28,325 nucleotides of DNA. Source: DATGHS01 sp035307785. GTDB taxonomy: Bacteria > Planctomycetota > Planctomycetia > Gemmatales > Gemmataceae. A program made the translations under genes and the position numbers. Within the stretch, counting starts at the first letter, position 1. Each line of letters begins with the position of its first letter. The notes below the pieces were generated by a model. The model ran no database searches and had not been told where the DNA came from. It saw only the letters and a program-made list of their open reading frames with translations. The stretch spans positions 1-28,325 of the forward strand of contig DATGHS010000171.1 in the NCBI GenBank assembly GCA_035307785.1, read 5' to 3'. This document shows positions 1 to 9,638 of the stretch, one piece after another.

Positions 1-1
1 C

Positions 2-178
2 AGCTACCGTGCTCGGATTTACTATGGGAAACTCGATCATCTTAGCGAAGACGGCCTTGATGGCGACGATTACTACCGCATCGTGATGTGGCCCGCCGCT
101 TTGGCCGATGTTCTAGTTCTTAAACAAAGACCGACTCAAAAATCGGAAGGCGGGGAAGCCACTCCGCACGCATTATGA
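2..178 (+). CDS. 3' end of an unknown protein (partial)
   Basis: An open frame enters from the left edge and runs 58 codons to a TGA at 176-178. The visible C-terminal part is acidic and aromatic (it contains ARIYYGKLDHLSEDG and DDYYRIVMWPAALADVL) and ends in a polar tail. I do not recognise the family. Its stop overlaps the start of the next gene as ATGA (175-178), an arrangement typical of translationally coupled genes in one operon. It is therefore probably functionally linked to the downstream membrane protein, perhaps in envelope polysaccharide synthesis, but that is inference. Confidence 0.6.
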   Translation, partial: SYRARIYYGKLDHLSEDGLDGDDYYRIVMWPAALADVLVLKQRPTQKSEGGEATPHAL

Positions 179-1674
179 CCGACCTCCGTCGCTGGGCCTA
201 TCTCCTGCTGCTCGTCGCCTCCGTCTCCACGGCAACCGCGCGGATTGCCCATGTCGAACTCGTCTTCGAGCCCAGCGGATTTCGGAATGAAGGCGAGCCC
301 TGGTCCACGACGCAGCCGCGCATCTGGCCAAAGGAACGGCCGAATCCGATGCCCACGTTTTCGTCCAACGACCGCTCGCGCTGGTGTACGATCCGGAATC
401 TCGTAGATGAAAGCAAATGGGAAATTGGCGAGCGCACCGTTCCCGATCCAAACTATCCGGAGGTTTACAGAGATACGGGCATTGTTTTCGAAGAGGGCTG
501 GAAGAGCATCGACCTGGTGCTCGATCCGGAAACGCACAAGTTCTATTCCAGCAAGCCGCCGCTGCTCACCTTCGTGGCAGCAGGCGAGTACTGGTTGCTC
601 AAGCACGCCTTCGGCTGGTCCATCCTGGAAAAGCCGAACCATGTGGTGAAAACGATTCTGATTACGTTCAATGTGCTTCCGTTAATCGTGTATCTGTTGT
701 TGCTACAACGTTTGTTGGAGCGACACGGGACCAGCGATCTCGGCCAACTGTTTGTCTTCACCGCTACCTGCTTCGGCACGTTTATCACTACCTTCGCAAC
801 TACGCTGAACAATCACACGCTGGCGGCATTCACAACGCTGGCAGCAATCTATCCGTTCTTGAATCAAAATGGCGCCTTCCCGAATCGATGGCACTGGCTG
901 CCATCGTTGCCTTCCACGGGTGCGGTTCTCCTCTCCGGCTTCATGGCCGGTTTAGGTGCGTGTCTGGAATTGCCAGCCTTGGCATTCGCGGCGATGCTTT
1001 TGGCAGTCATAGCAGTGCGTTCGCCGGCACGTGGATTGTTGTTCCTTTTGGCCGCAGCGCTGCCGATTGCGTTTCAGTTTTGGCTGAATCATCATGCACT
1101 GGGCATCTGGGAGCCGGTGTACCAGAAATTCGGCGGGGAATGGTACGAGTATGCCGGCAGCCACTGGAAACTGGCGCCAGGACAAATCAAGAACGGCATC
1201 GATTGGGCCTGGCAGCACGAATCAAAATCCGAGTATGTTTTCCATTGCCTGATAGGCCATCACGGCGTCTTTAGCCTGACGCCGATTTGGATTCTCTCCT
1301 TCGTCGGCATGTTCGCGGTAACTTTCGGTTATCTCTTCCGGCGTGACAGCAAGCCGAACTCTTATTTCCTCTTCCCGACAGCGTTGGTCATTTCGCTAGT
1401 CGTGATCGGCTTTTATCTTTTCGTCGTGAATCGCCGCAACGACAACTACGGCGGCTGGACGAGCGGCCTGCGCTGGCTGTTCTGGCTCACGCCGCTTTGG
1501 CTGCTAACGATGCTGCCGGTTGCCGATTGGCTCGCGCAGCGGCGCTGGGGCCGGGCGGTGGCGCTGGTTTGCATGGCGATGTCCATCTTTTCGGCAAGCT
1601 ACCCGGTTTGGAACCCGTGGCGGCACCCGTGGTTGTATGATTTGTTGGAGTCGCAAGGGTGGATTCAATATTGA
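175..1674 (+). CDS. Multi-pass GT-C-like membrane protein
   Basis: This 499-residue protein has an N-terminal hydrophobic segment (about residues 7-22), a roughly 125-residue polar region, then about nine further hydrophobic segments. The motif SKPPLL at residues 126-131, followed by GEYWLL, resembles the short conserved loop of GT-C glycosyltransferases (PMT/ArnT/GT39-like), which use lipid-linked sugar donors in the cytoplasmic membrane. The usual acidic pair after the first membrane helix is not obvious, so an enzymatic role is tentative. The first ATG is chosen because it overlaps the stop of the upstream gene (ATGA). The protein could instead be a membrane protein of unknown function from the same superfamily. 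The gene is followed by a large inverted repeat. Confidence 0.8.
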   Translation: MTDLRRWAYLLLLVASVSTATARIAHVELVFEPSGFRNEGEPWSTTQPRIWPKERPNPMPTFSSNDRSRWCTIRNLVDESKWEIGERTVPDPNYPEVYRDTGIVFEEGWKSIDLVLDPETHKFYSSKPPLLTFVAAGEYWLLKHAFGWSILEKPNHVVKTILITFNVLPLIVYLLLLQRLLERHGTSDLGQLFVFTATCFGTFITTFATTLNNHTLAAFTTLAAIYPFLNQNGAFPNRWHWLPSLPSTGAVLLSGFMAGLGACLELPALAFAAMLLAVIAVRSPARGLLFLLAAALPIAFQFWLNHHALGIWEPVYQKFGGEWYEYAGSHWKLAPGQIKNGIDWAWQHESKSEYVFHCLIGHHGVFSLTPIWILSFVGMFAVTFGYLFRRDSKPNSYFLFPTALVISLVVIGFYLFVVNRRNDNYGGWTSGLRWLFWLTPLWLLTMLPVADWLAQRRWGRAVALVCMAMSIFSASYPVWNPWRHPWLYDLLESQGWIQY

Positions 1675-1978
1675 GTAATCACCTAACCCCCTAACCCCCT
1701 TCCCTAAGAGGGAAGGGGGAACAGACATCTCCCCCTTCCCTCTTAGGAAAGGGGGTCGGGGGGTTAGGTTCTTCACATACTGAATGGCTGTCACTCTTTT
1801 CGCGTCTCCTACAATGAGCGTGAACTCGCTTTCTCGCCCAACGTAGTAAATTGGTTACTCGGCTCGCTCCAGACATTGCGACACGGGTACGTCGCGGTAA
1901 ACTGGAGAGAGTCCGCAATCTGCCGGCCACGGTTCGAGAGGAGGCGCCTGCGAACGATTCCCAGGCGCAAGACAAGAC
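1675..1978. other. 304-bp intergenic region
   Basis: This gap between the membrane protein and the FHA regulator holds the inverted repeat at 1682-1768 and no supported gene. Open frames across the repeat on the minus strand give proline- and glycine-rich translations typical of repeat DNA. I found no convincing -35/-10 or -24/-12 promoter in 1769-1978. Confidence 0.6.
1682..1768. repeat. 39-bp-arm inverted repeat with nested hairpins
   Basis: Arms 1682-1720 and 1730-1768 are complementary over 39 bp with 3 mismatches, separated by a 9-nt loop (1721-1729). Each arm is itself a palindrome: CCCCCTTCCCT (1695-1705), a 3-nt loop, then AGGGAAGGGGG (1709-1719), perfect over 11 bp. The right arm has one mismatch. 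The element could therefore fold as one long hairpin or as two small ones. It begins 7 bp after the upstream stop codon, so it may also act as a transcript end or mRNA stabiliser. It resembles dispersed C/G-tract palindromes known from several bacterial genomes and contains no gene. Confidence 0.85.
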
Positions 1979-3922
<1,944 letters not shown>

Positions 3923-3970
3923 AATTCGCCGGAAAAAAAAGCTGACTCGGTTTCGAAACGTGAGACGCGC

Positions 3971-4411
3971 ATGGCGAAAAAGAAAGTACGTCGCACAAAG
4001 AGCCGAACAAGGCCTTACCAGATTTTCCTAAGCCACTCTACGTCAGACAAATGGTTGGCGAAAGTGTTATGTGAAAAAATCGAGGCGACTGGGGCAACGA
4101 CTTTTCGGGATGATCGCGACATTTGCGGCGGCGACGATATCCCGGAGGGCATCCGAATTCAAATCAAGCAATCAAAAGAAGTGGTGGTGCTGCTCACTCC
4201 GCAATCAATTGGCCGTCTGTGGGTAATCCTGGAGGTTGGCGCGGCGTGGGGATGGAGCAGACGAATTCGGATTTTGCCGATTATGTATCATGTTTCGGTT
4301 GATACGATCCCAGATATAATCAAGAATAAGAAAGCAATTCCCTTAAACGACTTCGACCAATATGCGAAAGATCTAACGGAACGCGTGAGAGAATATCATG
4401 GCCGAAAATAA
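3971..4411 (+). CDS. TIR-domain protein, first of a tandem pair
   Basis: This 146-residue protein is almost entirely a TIR domain (about residues 16-125) behind a very basic N-terminus (MAKKKVRRTKSRTR). Visible TIR features are the first strand/box 1 (QIFLSHSTSD, 17-26), an acidic BB-loop-like region (DDRDICGGDDIPEG), the VVVLLTPQS strand, and WVILEVGAAWG with Glu88 where TIR NAD hydrolases carry their catalytic glutamate. Bacterial TIR domains commonly cleave NAD+ or make cyclic ADP-ribose-type signals in antiphage defence, while others only mediate protein contacts. Which applies here is not visible. A hand count of 4021-4380 gives about 48% G+C against 58-65% in the neighbouring gene, suggesting transfer. 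The gene overlaps the next TIR gene by 14 bp. Confidence 0.88.
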   Translation: MAKKKVRRTKSRTRPYQIFLSHSTSDKWLAKVLCEKIEATGATTFRDDRDICGGDDIPEGIRIQIKQSKEVVVLLTPQSIGRLWVILEVGAAWGWSRRIRILPIMYHVSVDTIPDIIKNKKAIPLNDFDQYAKDLTERVREYHGRK

Positions 4412-5024
4412 GAGTACGTTTGACGTATTTATCTCTCATTCTGCCGACGACGCTGCATTCGCAAACGAAATTGCAAATGCTTGCCGTGCCAACGGTCTGG
4501 ACGCGACGACACATGCTGACTTGCTCGGCATTGACGATGCGAGCGACGCCCTGTGGGAAGCAATGGCGGAGAGCCGGGCACTACTGGCTGTTGTTTCCAA
4601 GCCAGATTTGAGCCCGTCAATGCTCTTCGAGTTGGGAGCAGCCCGTGCGTGGAATAAGCAGGTTTTTGGATTGGTGACCAACCCAACTGTCACGGACTTG
4701 CCGCACGGCATTTCGAATATTCATCTTTACTCAGCGGGGCGGATCGAGGACGTGATCCGAGCAATTCAACTGAGCGGGAAGGAATTGTCGGAGGATGACC
4801 GCGCCCGGTTGGCCGAGCTTTACTCGGAGGTTGGAGTACCGGTCGATCAACTTGCACTCGATCCAAGCGATCTCGGCGAGTTGGTCAAGCGGTTTAGTGC
4901 CGAAACGGGACGGACAATGCCTGGCGAACGCCTGCTTTCCGAGCTCTTGAGACTGCGCAAGCAAGGAAAACTAACTCGAAGCCGCACGAAGGTCCGCCGC
5001 AAGGCCCATCGTGGAACGGCGTAG
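4398..5024 (+). CDS. TIR-domain protein with helical C-terminal extension
   Basis: This 208-residue protein has a TIR domain at about residues 6-110: DVFISHSADD (9-18), the LLAVVSKPDLSPSMLFELGAA stretch (62-82) with Glu78 at the catalytic-glutamate position, and QVFGLV. A C-terminal region (about 125-208) is charged and probably helical. It contains LYSEVGVPVDQL, RTMPGERLLSELLRLRK and a strongly basic tail, which could bind nucleic acid or a partner. I do not recognise this domain by name. The start codon lies inside the end of the first TIR gene (14-bp overlap), with GAGAGA about 5 nt upstream as a possible ribosome site, so the two are very likely co-translated. The two TIR domains are clearly different in sequence and not a recent duplication. 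Confidence 0.88.
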   Translation: MAENKSTFDVFISHSADDAAFANEIANACRANGLDATTHADLLGIDDASDALWEAMAESRALLAVVSKPDLSPSMLFELGAARAWNKQVFGLVTNPTVTDLPHGISNIHLYSAGRIEDVIRAIQLSGKELSEDDRARLAELYSEVGVPVDQLALDPSDLGELVKRFSAETGRTMPGERLLSELLRLRKQGKLTRSRTKVRRKAHRGTA

Positions 5025-5156
5025 TTCCAATTTACTCTCGTTCCCACGCTCTGCTAATGCCTGTACCAGCTCGTCGTCGGTGGCCAGGAACTTTTCCGGC
5101 TCAATTGGCCGGCCGTCGTTATAGAACTGCGGCCGAAGGATTTCGAACCTGATTAT
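5025..5156 (-). pseudogene. Possible truncated gene remnant next to TIR genes
   Basis: Read on the minus strand, this stretch is open and gives a protein-like sequence (QFYNDGRPIEPEKFLATDD, then ELVQALAERG) directly after, and in a different frame from, the 75-residue gene at 5346-5119. There is no ATG, GTG or TTG at the beginning (it would start at an ATA-ATC-AGG context). The frame then simply runs into the antisense of the second TIR gene. This looks like the N-terminal 40-45 codons of an operon partner whose remainder was lost, perhaps when the TIR pair was inserted. It could be a chance open frame. Confidence 0.3.
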
Positions 5157-5346
5157 GGGCCTCTTTCACCTCTGCGTCCGTAGCCCGACGGTAATCGATG
5201 TGATTCTGTTCCAGGATTGGCAACGCCTCGCGAGGTATTTGATATACTTGCCCAGGCAGGCTGGCGATACGGGCGTGTTTGGCGAGCTCCAAAAAGCCGC
5301 GCGCCCGGTCTGCTTCCGTCAGAAATTTGATGTAAACGGTTTGCAT
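5119..5346 (-). CDS. Small hypothetical protein (75 aa)
   Basis: A 75-residue soluble protein starting MQTVYIKFLTEADRARGF and ending QVRNPSAAVL. No domain is recognised. It is supported as real by a near-perfect Shine-Dalgarno sequence (AAAGGAG on the minus strand, 5354-5360) 7-8 nt before the ATG, and by a balanced composition with no repeats. It diverges from the GH64 gene across a 58-bp gap, so their promoters must lie back to back. Its 3' side abuts the putative gene remnant and then the TIR genes. Confidence 0.65.
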   Translation of the reverse strand: MQTVYIKFLTEADRARGFLELAKHARIASLPGQVYQIPREALPILEQNHIDYRRATDAEVKEAHNQVRNPSAAVL

Positions 5347-5404
5347 GTCTTGTCTCCTTTGGGAGTATACCCGAAACCCTGCAAAGTGCGAAGAGATTTT
5401 GATA

Positions 5405-6349
5405 ATGATCGTTCAGCGAACGTGTTGGATCGCGGGCATTCTCCTGTTTCTTGCCCAACTCGCCCTCGCCCAGCCCCCCGACGCCATTCCCTACCGCTTC
5501 GTCAATGCCACACACGGCAAATTCGCCGACGAGCTGTGCTTCTGGAGCCTCGACAATGGCCGCACCTGGCACACGATTGCCAAGGAGCCAACTGTGGCGT
5601 GCCCGAAAGGGAATGGCCGCGTGTATTTCGCGCTCGGCAAGTTGCCAAAGAATTTCGATGATCGCGAAGCCTACTGGGACTTCATCGAATACGCCTTCGA
5701 CAAGGGAACCTGGCACGGCAACACCACGCAGGTGGACGCGTTTTGCATTCCCATTACCATCGAGCTGGGCGACAAGAAAGTCGGCATTAACGAATCACGG
5801 AAGAAGCTGTTTGAAGCATTTCGCAAAGATGCGCCGAAGGAATTCCACCCCTGCTTGAAAAGCGATTACTGGATTCTCTCGCCGTGCCGGGCCGGCTTCG
5901 ATAAGGAAGGGACCAACGGCAAGTATTTCGACAAGTACATCGACGACGTTTGGGGCCATTACTCGATCGAAAAGAAGACACCGAGCGGGAAATGGATCGG
6001 TAAAGTGACCAATGGGGCGCTCACATTCACGCCACTGGACGGCGGCAAGCCGATCAAGTGCGAGCGCAAGCCGACCACGCAAGAAGCCTTCCTGGGCAGC
6101 GGCATCCTGGCGAAAAATGCGTTGTTTTGCGCCGCCATTAATCGCCACGTGCTGGCCGATCCGGCCGATTGGAATAACCCGGATGCTTTCTACCAGGCCG
6201 AACCGTGCAACTGGTACGCATGGTTCTTCCACAAGCACGGCATCGACAAGAAAGCTTACGGCTTCTGCTACGACGACGTGAGCGAACAGGCCGCGTTCTT
6301 TTCCGGCAAAGGCAAGGAGGTCGTGGTCACGTTACGGTGGGATGAATAG
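5405..6349 (+). CDS. Secreted GH64-like beta-1,3-glucanase
   Basis: The ATG at 5405 is preferred over the frame opening at 5345. It puts a classic signal peptide at the N-terminus (MIVQRTCWIAGILLFLAQ, cleavage after LALAQ) and is preceded by GAAGAG at about 9-10 nt. The 314-residue product has the pattern of the GH64/thaumatin-like beta-1,3-glucanase family: a beta-sandwich start (PYRFVNATHGKFADE), the conserved QVDAFCIPITIEL block, and a C-terminal YGFCYDDVSEQAAFF block. GH64 enzymes cut beta-1,3-glucan (laminarin-type) into short oligosaccharides outside the cytoplasm. Several cysteines could form disulfides. The gene is convergent with the histidine kinase gene, only 7 bp apart, with no obvious terminator between them. 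GH64 assignment is by motif recall only. Confidence 0.8.
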   Translation: MIVQRTCWIAGILLFLAQLALAQPPDAIPYRFVNATHGKFADELCFWSLDNGRTWHTIAKEPTVACPKGNGRVYFALGKLPKNFDDREAYWDFIEYAFDKGTWHGNTTQVDAFCIPITIELGDKKVGINESRKKLFEAFRKDAPKEFHPCLKSDYWILSPCRAGFDKEGTNGKYFDKYIDDVWGHYSIEKKTPSGKWIGKVTNGALTFTPLDGGKPIKCERKPTTQEAFLGSGILAKNALFCAAINRHVLADPADWNNPDAFYQAEPCNWYAWFFHKHGIDKKAYGFCYDDVSEQAAFFSGKGKEVVVTLRWDE

Positions 6350-6356
6350 ACCCAAA

Positions 6357-7841
6357 TCAATCGGCAATCGAAGGTATAGGGGGTGCTCCTTCCAGGGCAA
6401 TACTACCCGCATCTGCAATCGGCAGCCAGATGACAAAGCGGCTTCCCTGCCCCGGTTGGCTCGTCACGTGAATCCGGCCGCCGAAAGAAGAGATAATCCG
6501 GCTGGTGATGGCGAGGCCCAGCCCGACGCCGGTGATTCCGCGCCGCCGTGCATCCGATGAGCGAAAGAAGGATTGAAAGAGGTGTGAGATGTCGTCGCCG
6601 GCCAGGCCGTAACCTTGATCTTCTACGGCGATGCACCCCCCCCGGTCTTCAGCACAAGCGCGCACGATGATCGGTGTGTCGGGCGGACTGTACTTGCAGG
6701 CGTTGTCGAGAAGATTGTCGAGCGCCTGGCCGAGTAGACCCGCGTGAACGCGGATTGGCACGCTTGGCGCGCATTCAGCACGAATGTCGCTGAACCGTGC
6801 ATGCTGTCTCCAAGTCCGTAAATGCTCGGGTAACCACCGGGCAAGGTCCACCACATTCATTTCGGGGAGCCGGGCTTCCTGGTCGGTCTGCGCCAGGAAC
6901 AGCAGCATCTCGATTATTTGCCGCATCTGCTGCGATTGCTCCTGCACCGCTGCGAGCACCCGTCGATAATCTTCCGAAGAGCGTTCACGGCGCAAAGTGA
7001 CTTCGACCTGACCAAGCATGGCTGTGAGCGGCGTACGCAACTGATGCGAAGCTTCACCGGTGAAGCGCCGCTGCCGTTCGAACGAATCCTGAAGCCTGCC
7101 GAGCAAGTCGTTGAATGCCTTGGCGAGGTCTTCGAGTTCATCGCGCGTGCCGGTTTGGGGCAAGCGGCAATTCAGATCGGCGCTGGTGATCTCTCGCGCC
7201 GTTTGCGCCATCTGGTTCATGGGCGCCAGCGCGCGCCGGCACAGCAAACGGCCCAGCCAAGCCGCGATTGCCCACACACCTATGGAAAAACCAGTGAGCG
7301 CCGCGGCCAACCAGCGCAGCGTCGCGTACACCGGTGTGACGGGCACACCGACGCTCAAGTCGAGCTGGCGATAACGCGGCTTATCGGTGTCGCCATTGTG
7401 CGGCAGTTGCGTAGCATTCGCCGGGCTCGTTGCTTTCTCCGTCCCAAGCGTTCGCTGCGAGATTTGCCATTGCGTCCCCTGCCACGTTACCTTGGGCTCG
7501 ATTGGAAAAGATAACGGTCCGGGGAGCGTTTCGTTCAGCACCGCAGCCGCTTCGCGCGTGCCATCGACAAACCGGCCGCGCTCGTCGAACACCCCCCAAA
7601 TCAACGTTCCATCACTTTCACCGTCGCGCCAGGGCAATTGCCGTTCCGACGGGTCCCACTCCAGCCCTTCTGATTCACGGTCCACCGCTGCCGCCAACAC
7701 ATCCAGTGCGGCATGCGCGCGATGGTCGATTTGGAAAAAGAGATAAGTCCGAACCAGCGTGTAAACCAATACGGAGTAGCCCACGAGCACAACCGCGAGT
7801 GCGGCGAGGAAAAACAGGGATAGCCGGTTTACCAAGGTCAT
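6357..7841 (-). CDS. Sensor histidine kinase
   Basis: This 494-residue membrane sensor kinase has TM1 at about residues 8-30, an extracytoplasmic sensor region of about 140 residues, and TM2 at about 173-195. A HAMP linker (about 198-250) is followed by HisKA with phospho-accepting His266 in SHQLRTPL (265-272), and by the HATPase domain. The ATPase has an N box (DNLLDNACKYSP), G1 DQGYGL (408-413) and G2 GVGLGLA (438-444). All catalytic boxes are intact. It is the last gene of the minus-strand operon, 35 bp after the BASS transporter. Its natural partner is the OmpR-type regulator two genes upstream. GAGA about 7 nt before the ATG may serve as ribosome site. The ligand cannot be read from the sequence. 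Confidence 0.95.
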   Translation of the reverse strand: MTLVNRLSLFFLAALAVVLVGYSVLVYTLVRTYLFFQIDHRAHAALDVLAAAVDRESEGLEWDPSERQLPWRDGESDGTLIWGVFDERGRFVDGTREAAAVLNETLPGPLSFPIEPKVTWQGTQWQISQRTLGTEKATSPANATQLPHNGDTDKPRYRQLDLSVGVPVTPVYATLRWLAAALTGFSIGVWAIAAWLGRLLCRRALAPMNQMAQTAREITSADLNCRLPQTGTRDELEDLAKAFNDLLGRLQDSFERQRRFTGEASHQLRTPLTAMLGQVEVTLRRERSSEDYRRVLAAVQEQSQQMRQIIEMLLFLAQTDQEARLPEMNVVDLARWLPEHLRTWRQHARFSDIRAECAPSVPIRVHAGLLGQALDNLLDNACKYSPPDTPIIVRACAEDRGGCIAVEDQGYGLAGDDISHLFQSFFRSSDARRRGITGVGLGLAITSRIISSFGGRIHVTSQPGQGSRFVIWLPIADAGSIALEGAPPIPSIAD

Positions 7842-7876
7842 ATTGATCTCGCGAAGGGGCGAATCGCCTCTGTTGT

Positions 7877-8944
7877 CTAAACCGCGGATCGCGTTTCAAG
7901 CAGTTTCCGGCTGGCCCAGTGGCCCGTAATGGCCGCCGCAACGTGCTGCACCAGGTTATAGAAGATCACCGGCAACATCACGCTCGGCAAGTGAGCCAAG
8001 GCGCTGCCCGCCAGCACCAGTCCGGTGCCGTTATTATTCATTCCCAGGCCGAACATCAGGGCCGCCCGCTGCCTGCGGTCCGTGCCCAGCAGTCGTGCGA
8101 TCGCCCAGCCGGAGGCGAAGCCAATGGCACAAAGCGTCACCACGATGGCCAGCATGACGGCCAAAAAATCCCAATCCGGATTGGCCACGGTCTGGGGCAA
8201 GGCCGCAGTCGCGTTGGAGTAACAGAGCACGAGCAGATCCAAAGCCGTGATCAACTTTACCAGCGAACTGAGTTTTCGCCACCTTGCATCGGCAACCATT
8301 GCACGAAGACCAATGCCCAGGAGTGACGGCAACATCACAAACACCAGCAAGAATACGCTGGTTCCGCCGCTCAGATCGTGCAGGGACGCGGCATACTCGC
8401 CGCTCGTCATGAAGCCCACCGATTTCAAAACCAGCGGCGTGGTGAAGGGGCTCAGACATGTCGAAAAGATAACCAGGCTCAGGCTTAGCGCCAAATCGCC
8501 GTTGGAATTTTGCGACCAGGCAGCCGACGACCCCGCTACGGGCATCGACGCTACAATGCCGAGACCGAGCAAGATGCATTGCACTTCCACGGGATTATGC
8601 CATAACCGCAGCATTTGGGCCATGCCCAAGACGAACAACAGCGGCACGAGTAAGTTTGCCAGCAGGCCGGCGAGCAAGACCACGGGTGCGCGCAAAAGCG
8701 CCCGCAATCGCCCGGTTTGCACGCCCAGGCCGGCGTTGAAAAGCAGTACGGCCAGTAACAACGACGGAAACGAGGGGTTCACTTGGATCCCGAACAGGTC
8801 GCTCCTTCCAAGTGAAGCGTGCCGGATCCAAATTCCGGGCCGTGGGACAAACGCGGCAATGGTGTATGCCACGAGCGTGGCCCAGAGCAGTCGCCGGTGA
8901 ACCATCTCCTGGATCCGATCCAGGATGTTGTGCTTTGTTCCCAT
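7877..8944 (-). CDS. BASS-family (bile acid:sodium symporter-like) transporter
   Basis: A 355-residue polytopic inner-membrane protein with about nine or ten hydrophobic helices, matching the size and pattern of the BASS superfamily. It has paired discontinuous-helix motifs typical of these sodium symporters, seen here as MPVAGSSAAWSQNSNGD and GLGMNNNGTGLVLAG. BASS proteins import organic anions (bile acids, pantothenate, pyruvate and other 2-keto acids) with sodium. The true substrate here is unknown. The start is 2 nt after the stop of the response regulator gene, with GGGGAG lying inside that gene's 3' end, so the pair is tightly coupled. Its position between regulator and kinase genes suggests that the two-component system senses or controls the transported compound, or that the transporter takes part in sensing. 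Confidence 0.85.
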   Translation of the reverse strand: MGTKHNILDRIQEMVHRRLLWATLVAYTIAAFVPRPGIWIRHASLGRSDLFGIQVNPSFPSLLLAVLLFNAGLGVQTGRLRALLRAPVVLLAGLLANLLVPLLFVLGMAQMLRLWHNPVEVQCILLGLGIVASMPVAGSSAAWSQNSNGDLALSLSLVIFSTCLSPFTTPLVLKSVGFMTSGEYAASLHDLSGGTSVFLLVFVMLPSLLGIGLRAMVADARWRKLSSLVKLITALDLLVLCYSNATAALPQTVANPDWDFLAVMLAIVVTLCAIGFASGWAIARLLGTDRRQRAALMFGLGMNNNGTGLVLAGSALAHLPSVMLPVIFYNLVQHVAAAITGHWASRKLLETRSAV

Positions 8945-8946
8945 GC

Positions 8947-9633
8947 CTAGCTCCCCTGCTCCGACTCGCCAAAGACGTAGCCCTTGCCACGCACGGTGAA
9001 AATCAACCGTGGCCCATGGGCTTCGAGCTTCCTGCGCAATTCCATGATGTGAACTTCCAGCGAATTCGAGGTGCCGTCGTAGCGCTCATCCCAAACATGT
9101 TCGTAAATGCGCGTTCGCGTCAACACTTGCCCCGGATAGCGCAGAAACAGAACGAGCAGCGCTTGTTCCTTGGCGGTAAGGTCGAGACGGTGGCCGGCTC
9201 GCTCGGCCCGCTGGGCGGCAAGGTCGATGCGCACATCGGCAAAGGATACGATCGCGCCCGCTCTCTTGTCGTGTCGGCGGACCAACGAGCGCACGCGGGC
9301 CAACAATTCTTCGAAAGCGAAAGGCTTGCACAAGTAATCATCGGCCCCGGCATCGAGGCCACGCACGCGGTCGGAGACCTTATCGCGAGCGGTGAGAAAG
9401 AGCACGGGCGTGGTGTGCCCGAGTTGGCGAAAACGCTGCACGATGGTCGTGCCTTCCTCGCCGGGCAACCACCAGTCGAGAAGCACCAGGTCCCAGGATT
9501 CGGTGCGGAGGCGGTGCCAGCCGTCGATGCCGTCGGCCGCGTGCTCGACCGTGAACCCTTCCTCGCGGAGCCCGCGGACGAGAAAATCGGCGATGCCGGG
9601 ATCGTCTTCCACCACCAGGATGCGTATACCCAT
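8947..9633 (-). CDS. OmpR/PhoB-family response regulator
   Basis: A 228-residue regulator with an N-terminal receiver domain (about 1-118) and a C-terminal winged-helix DNA-binding domain (about 130-222). The phosphorylation site is complete: the acidic pocket at D10-D11, the phospho-acceptor Asp53 (LVLLDWWLPG), Thr81 and Lys103. The DNA-binding part shows the usual LTAKEQALL, SLEVHIMELRRKL and VRGKGYVF blocks. It begins 5 nt after the end of the glycosyltransferase gene and has no strong Shine-Dalgarno of its own, implying translational coupling. Its partner kinase is encoded two genes downstream. Plausible targets include this operon itself, but no binding site is identified. Confidence 0.96.
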   Translation of the reverse strand: MGIRILVVEDDPGIADFLVRGLREEGFTVEHAADGIDGWHRLRTESWDLVLLDWWLPGEEGTTIVQRFRQLGHTTPVLFLTARDKVSDRVRGLDAGADDYLCKPFAFEELLARVRSLVRRHDKRAGAIVSFADVRIDLAAQRAERAGHRLDLTAKEQALLVLFLRYPGQVLTRTRIYEHVWDERYDGTSNSLEVHIMELRRKLEAHGPRLIFTVRGKGYVFGESEQGS

Positions 9634-9638
9634 GATGT

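Noticed and set aside
1682..1768. CRISPR-like repeat
   Set aside because: There is only one inverted pair and no regularly spaced direct repeats with unique spacers. No cas genes are in the window.
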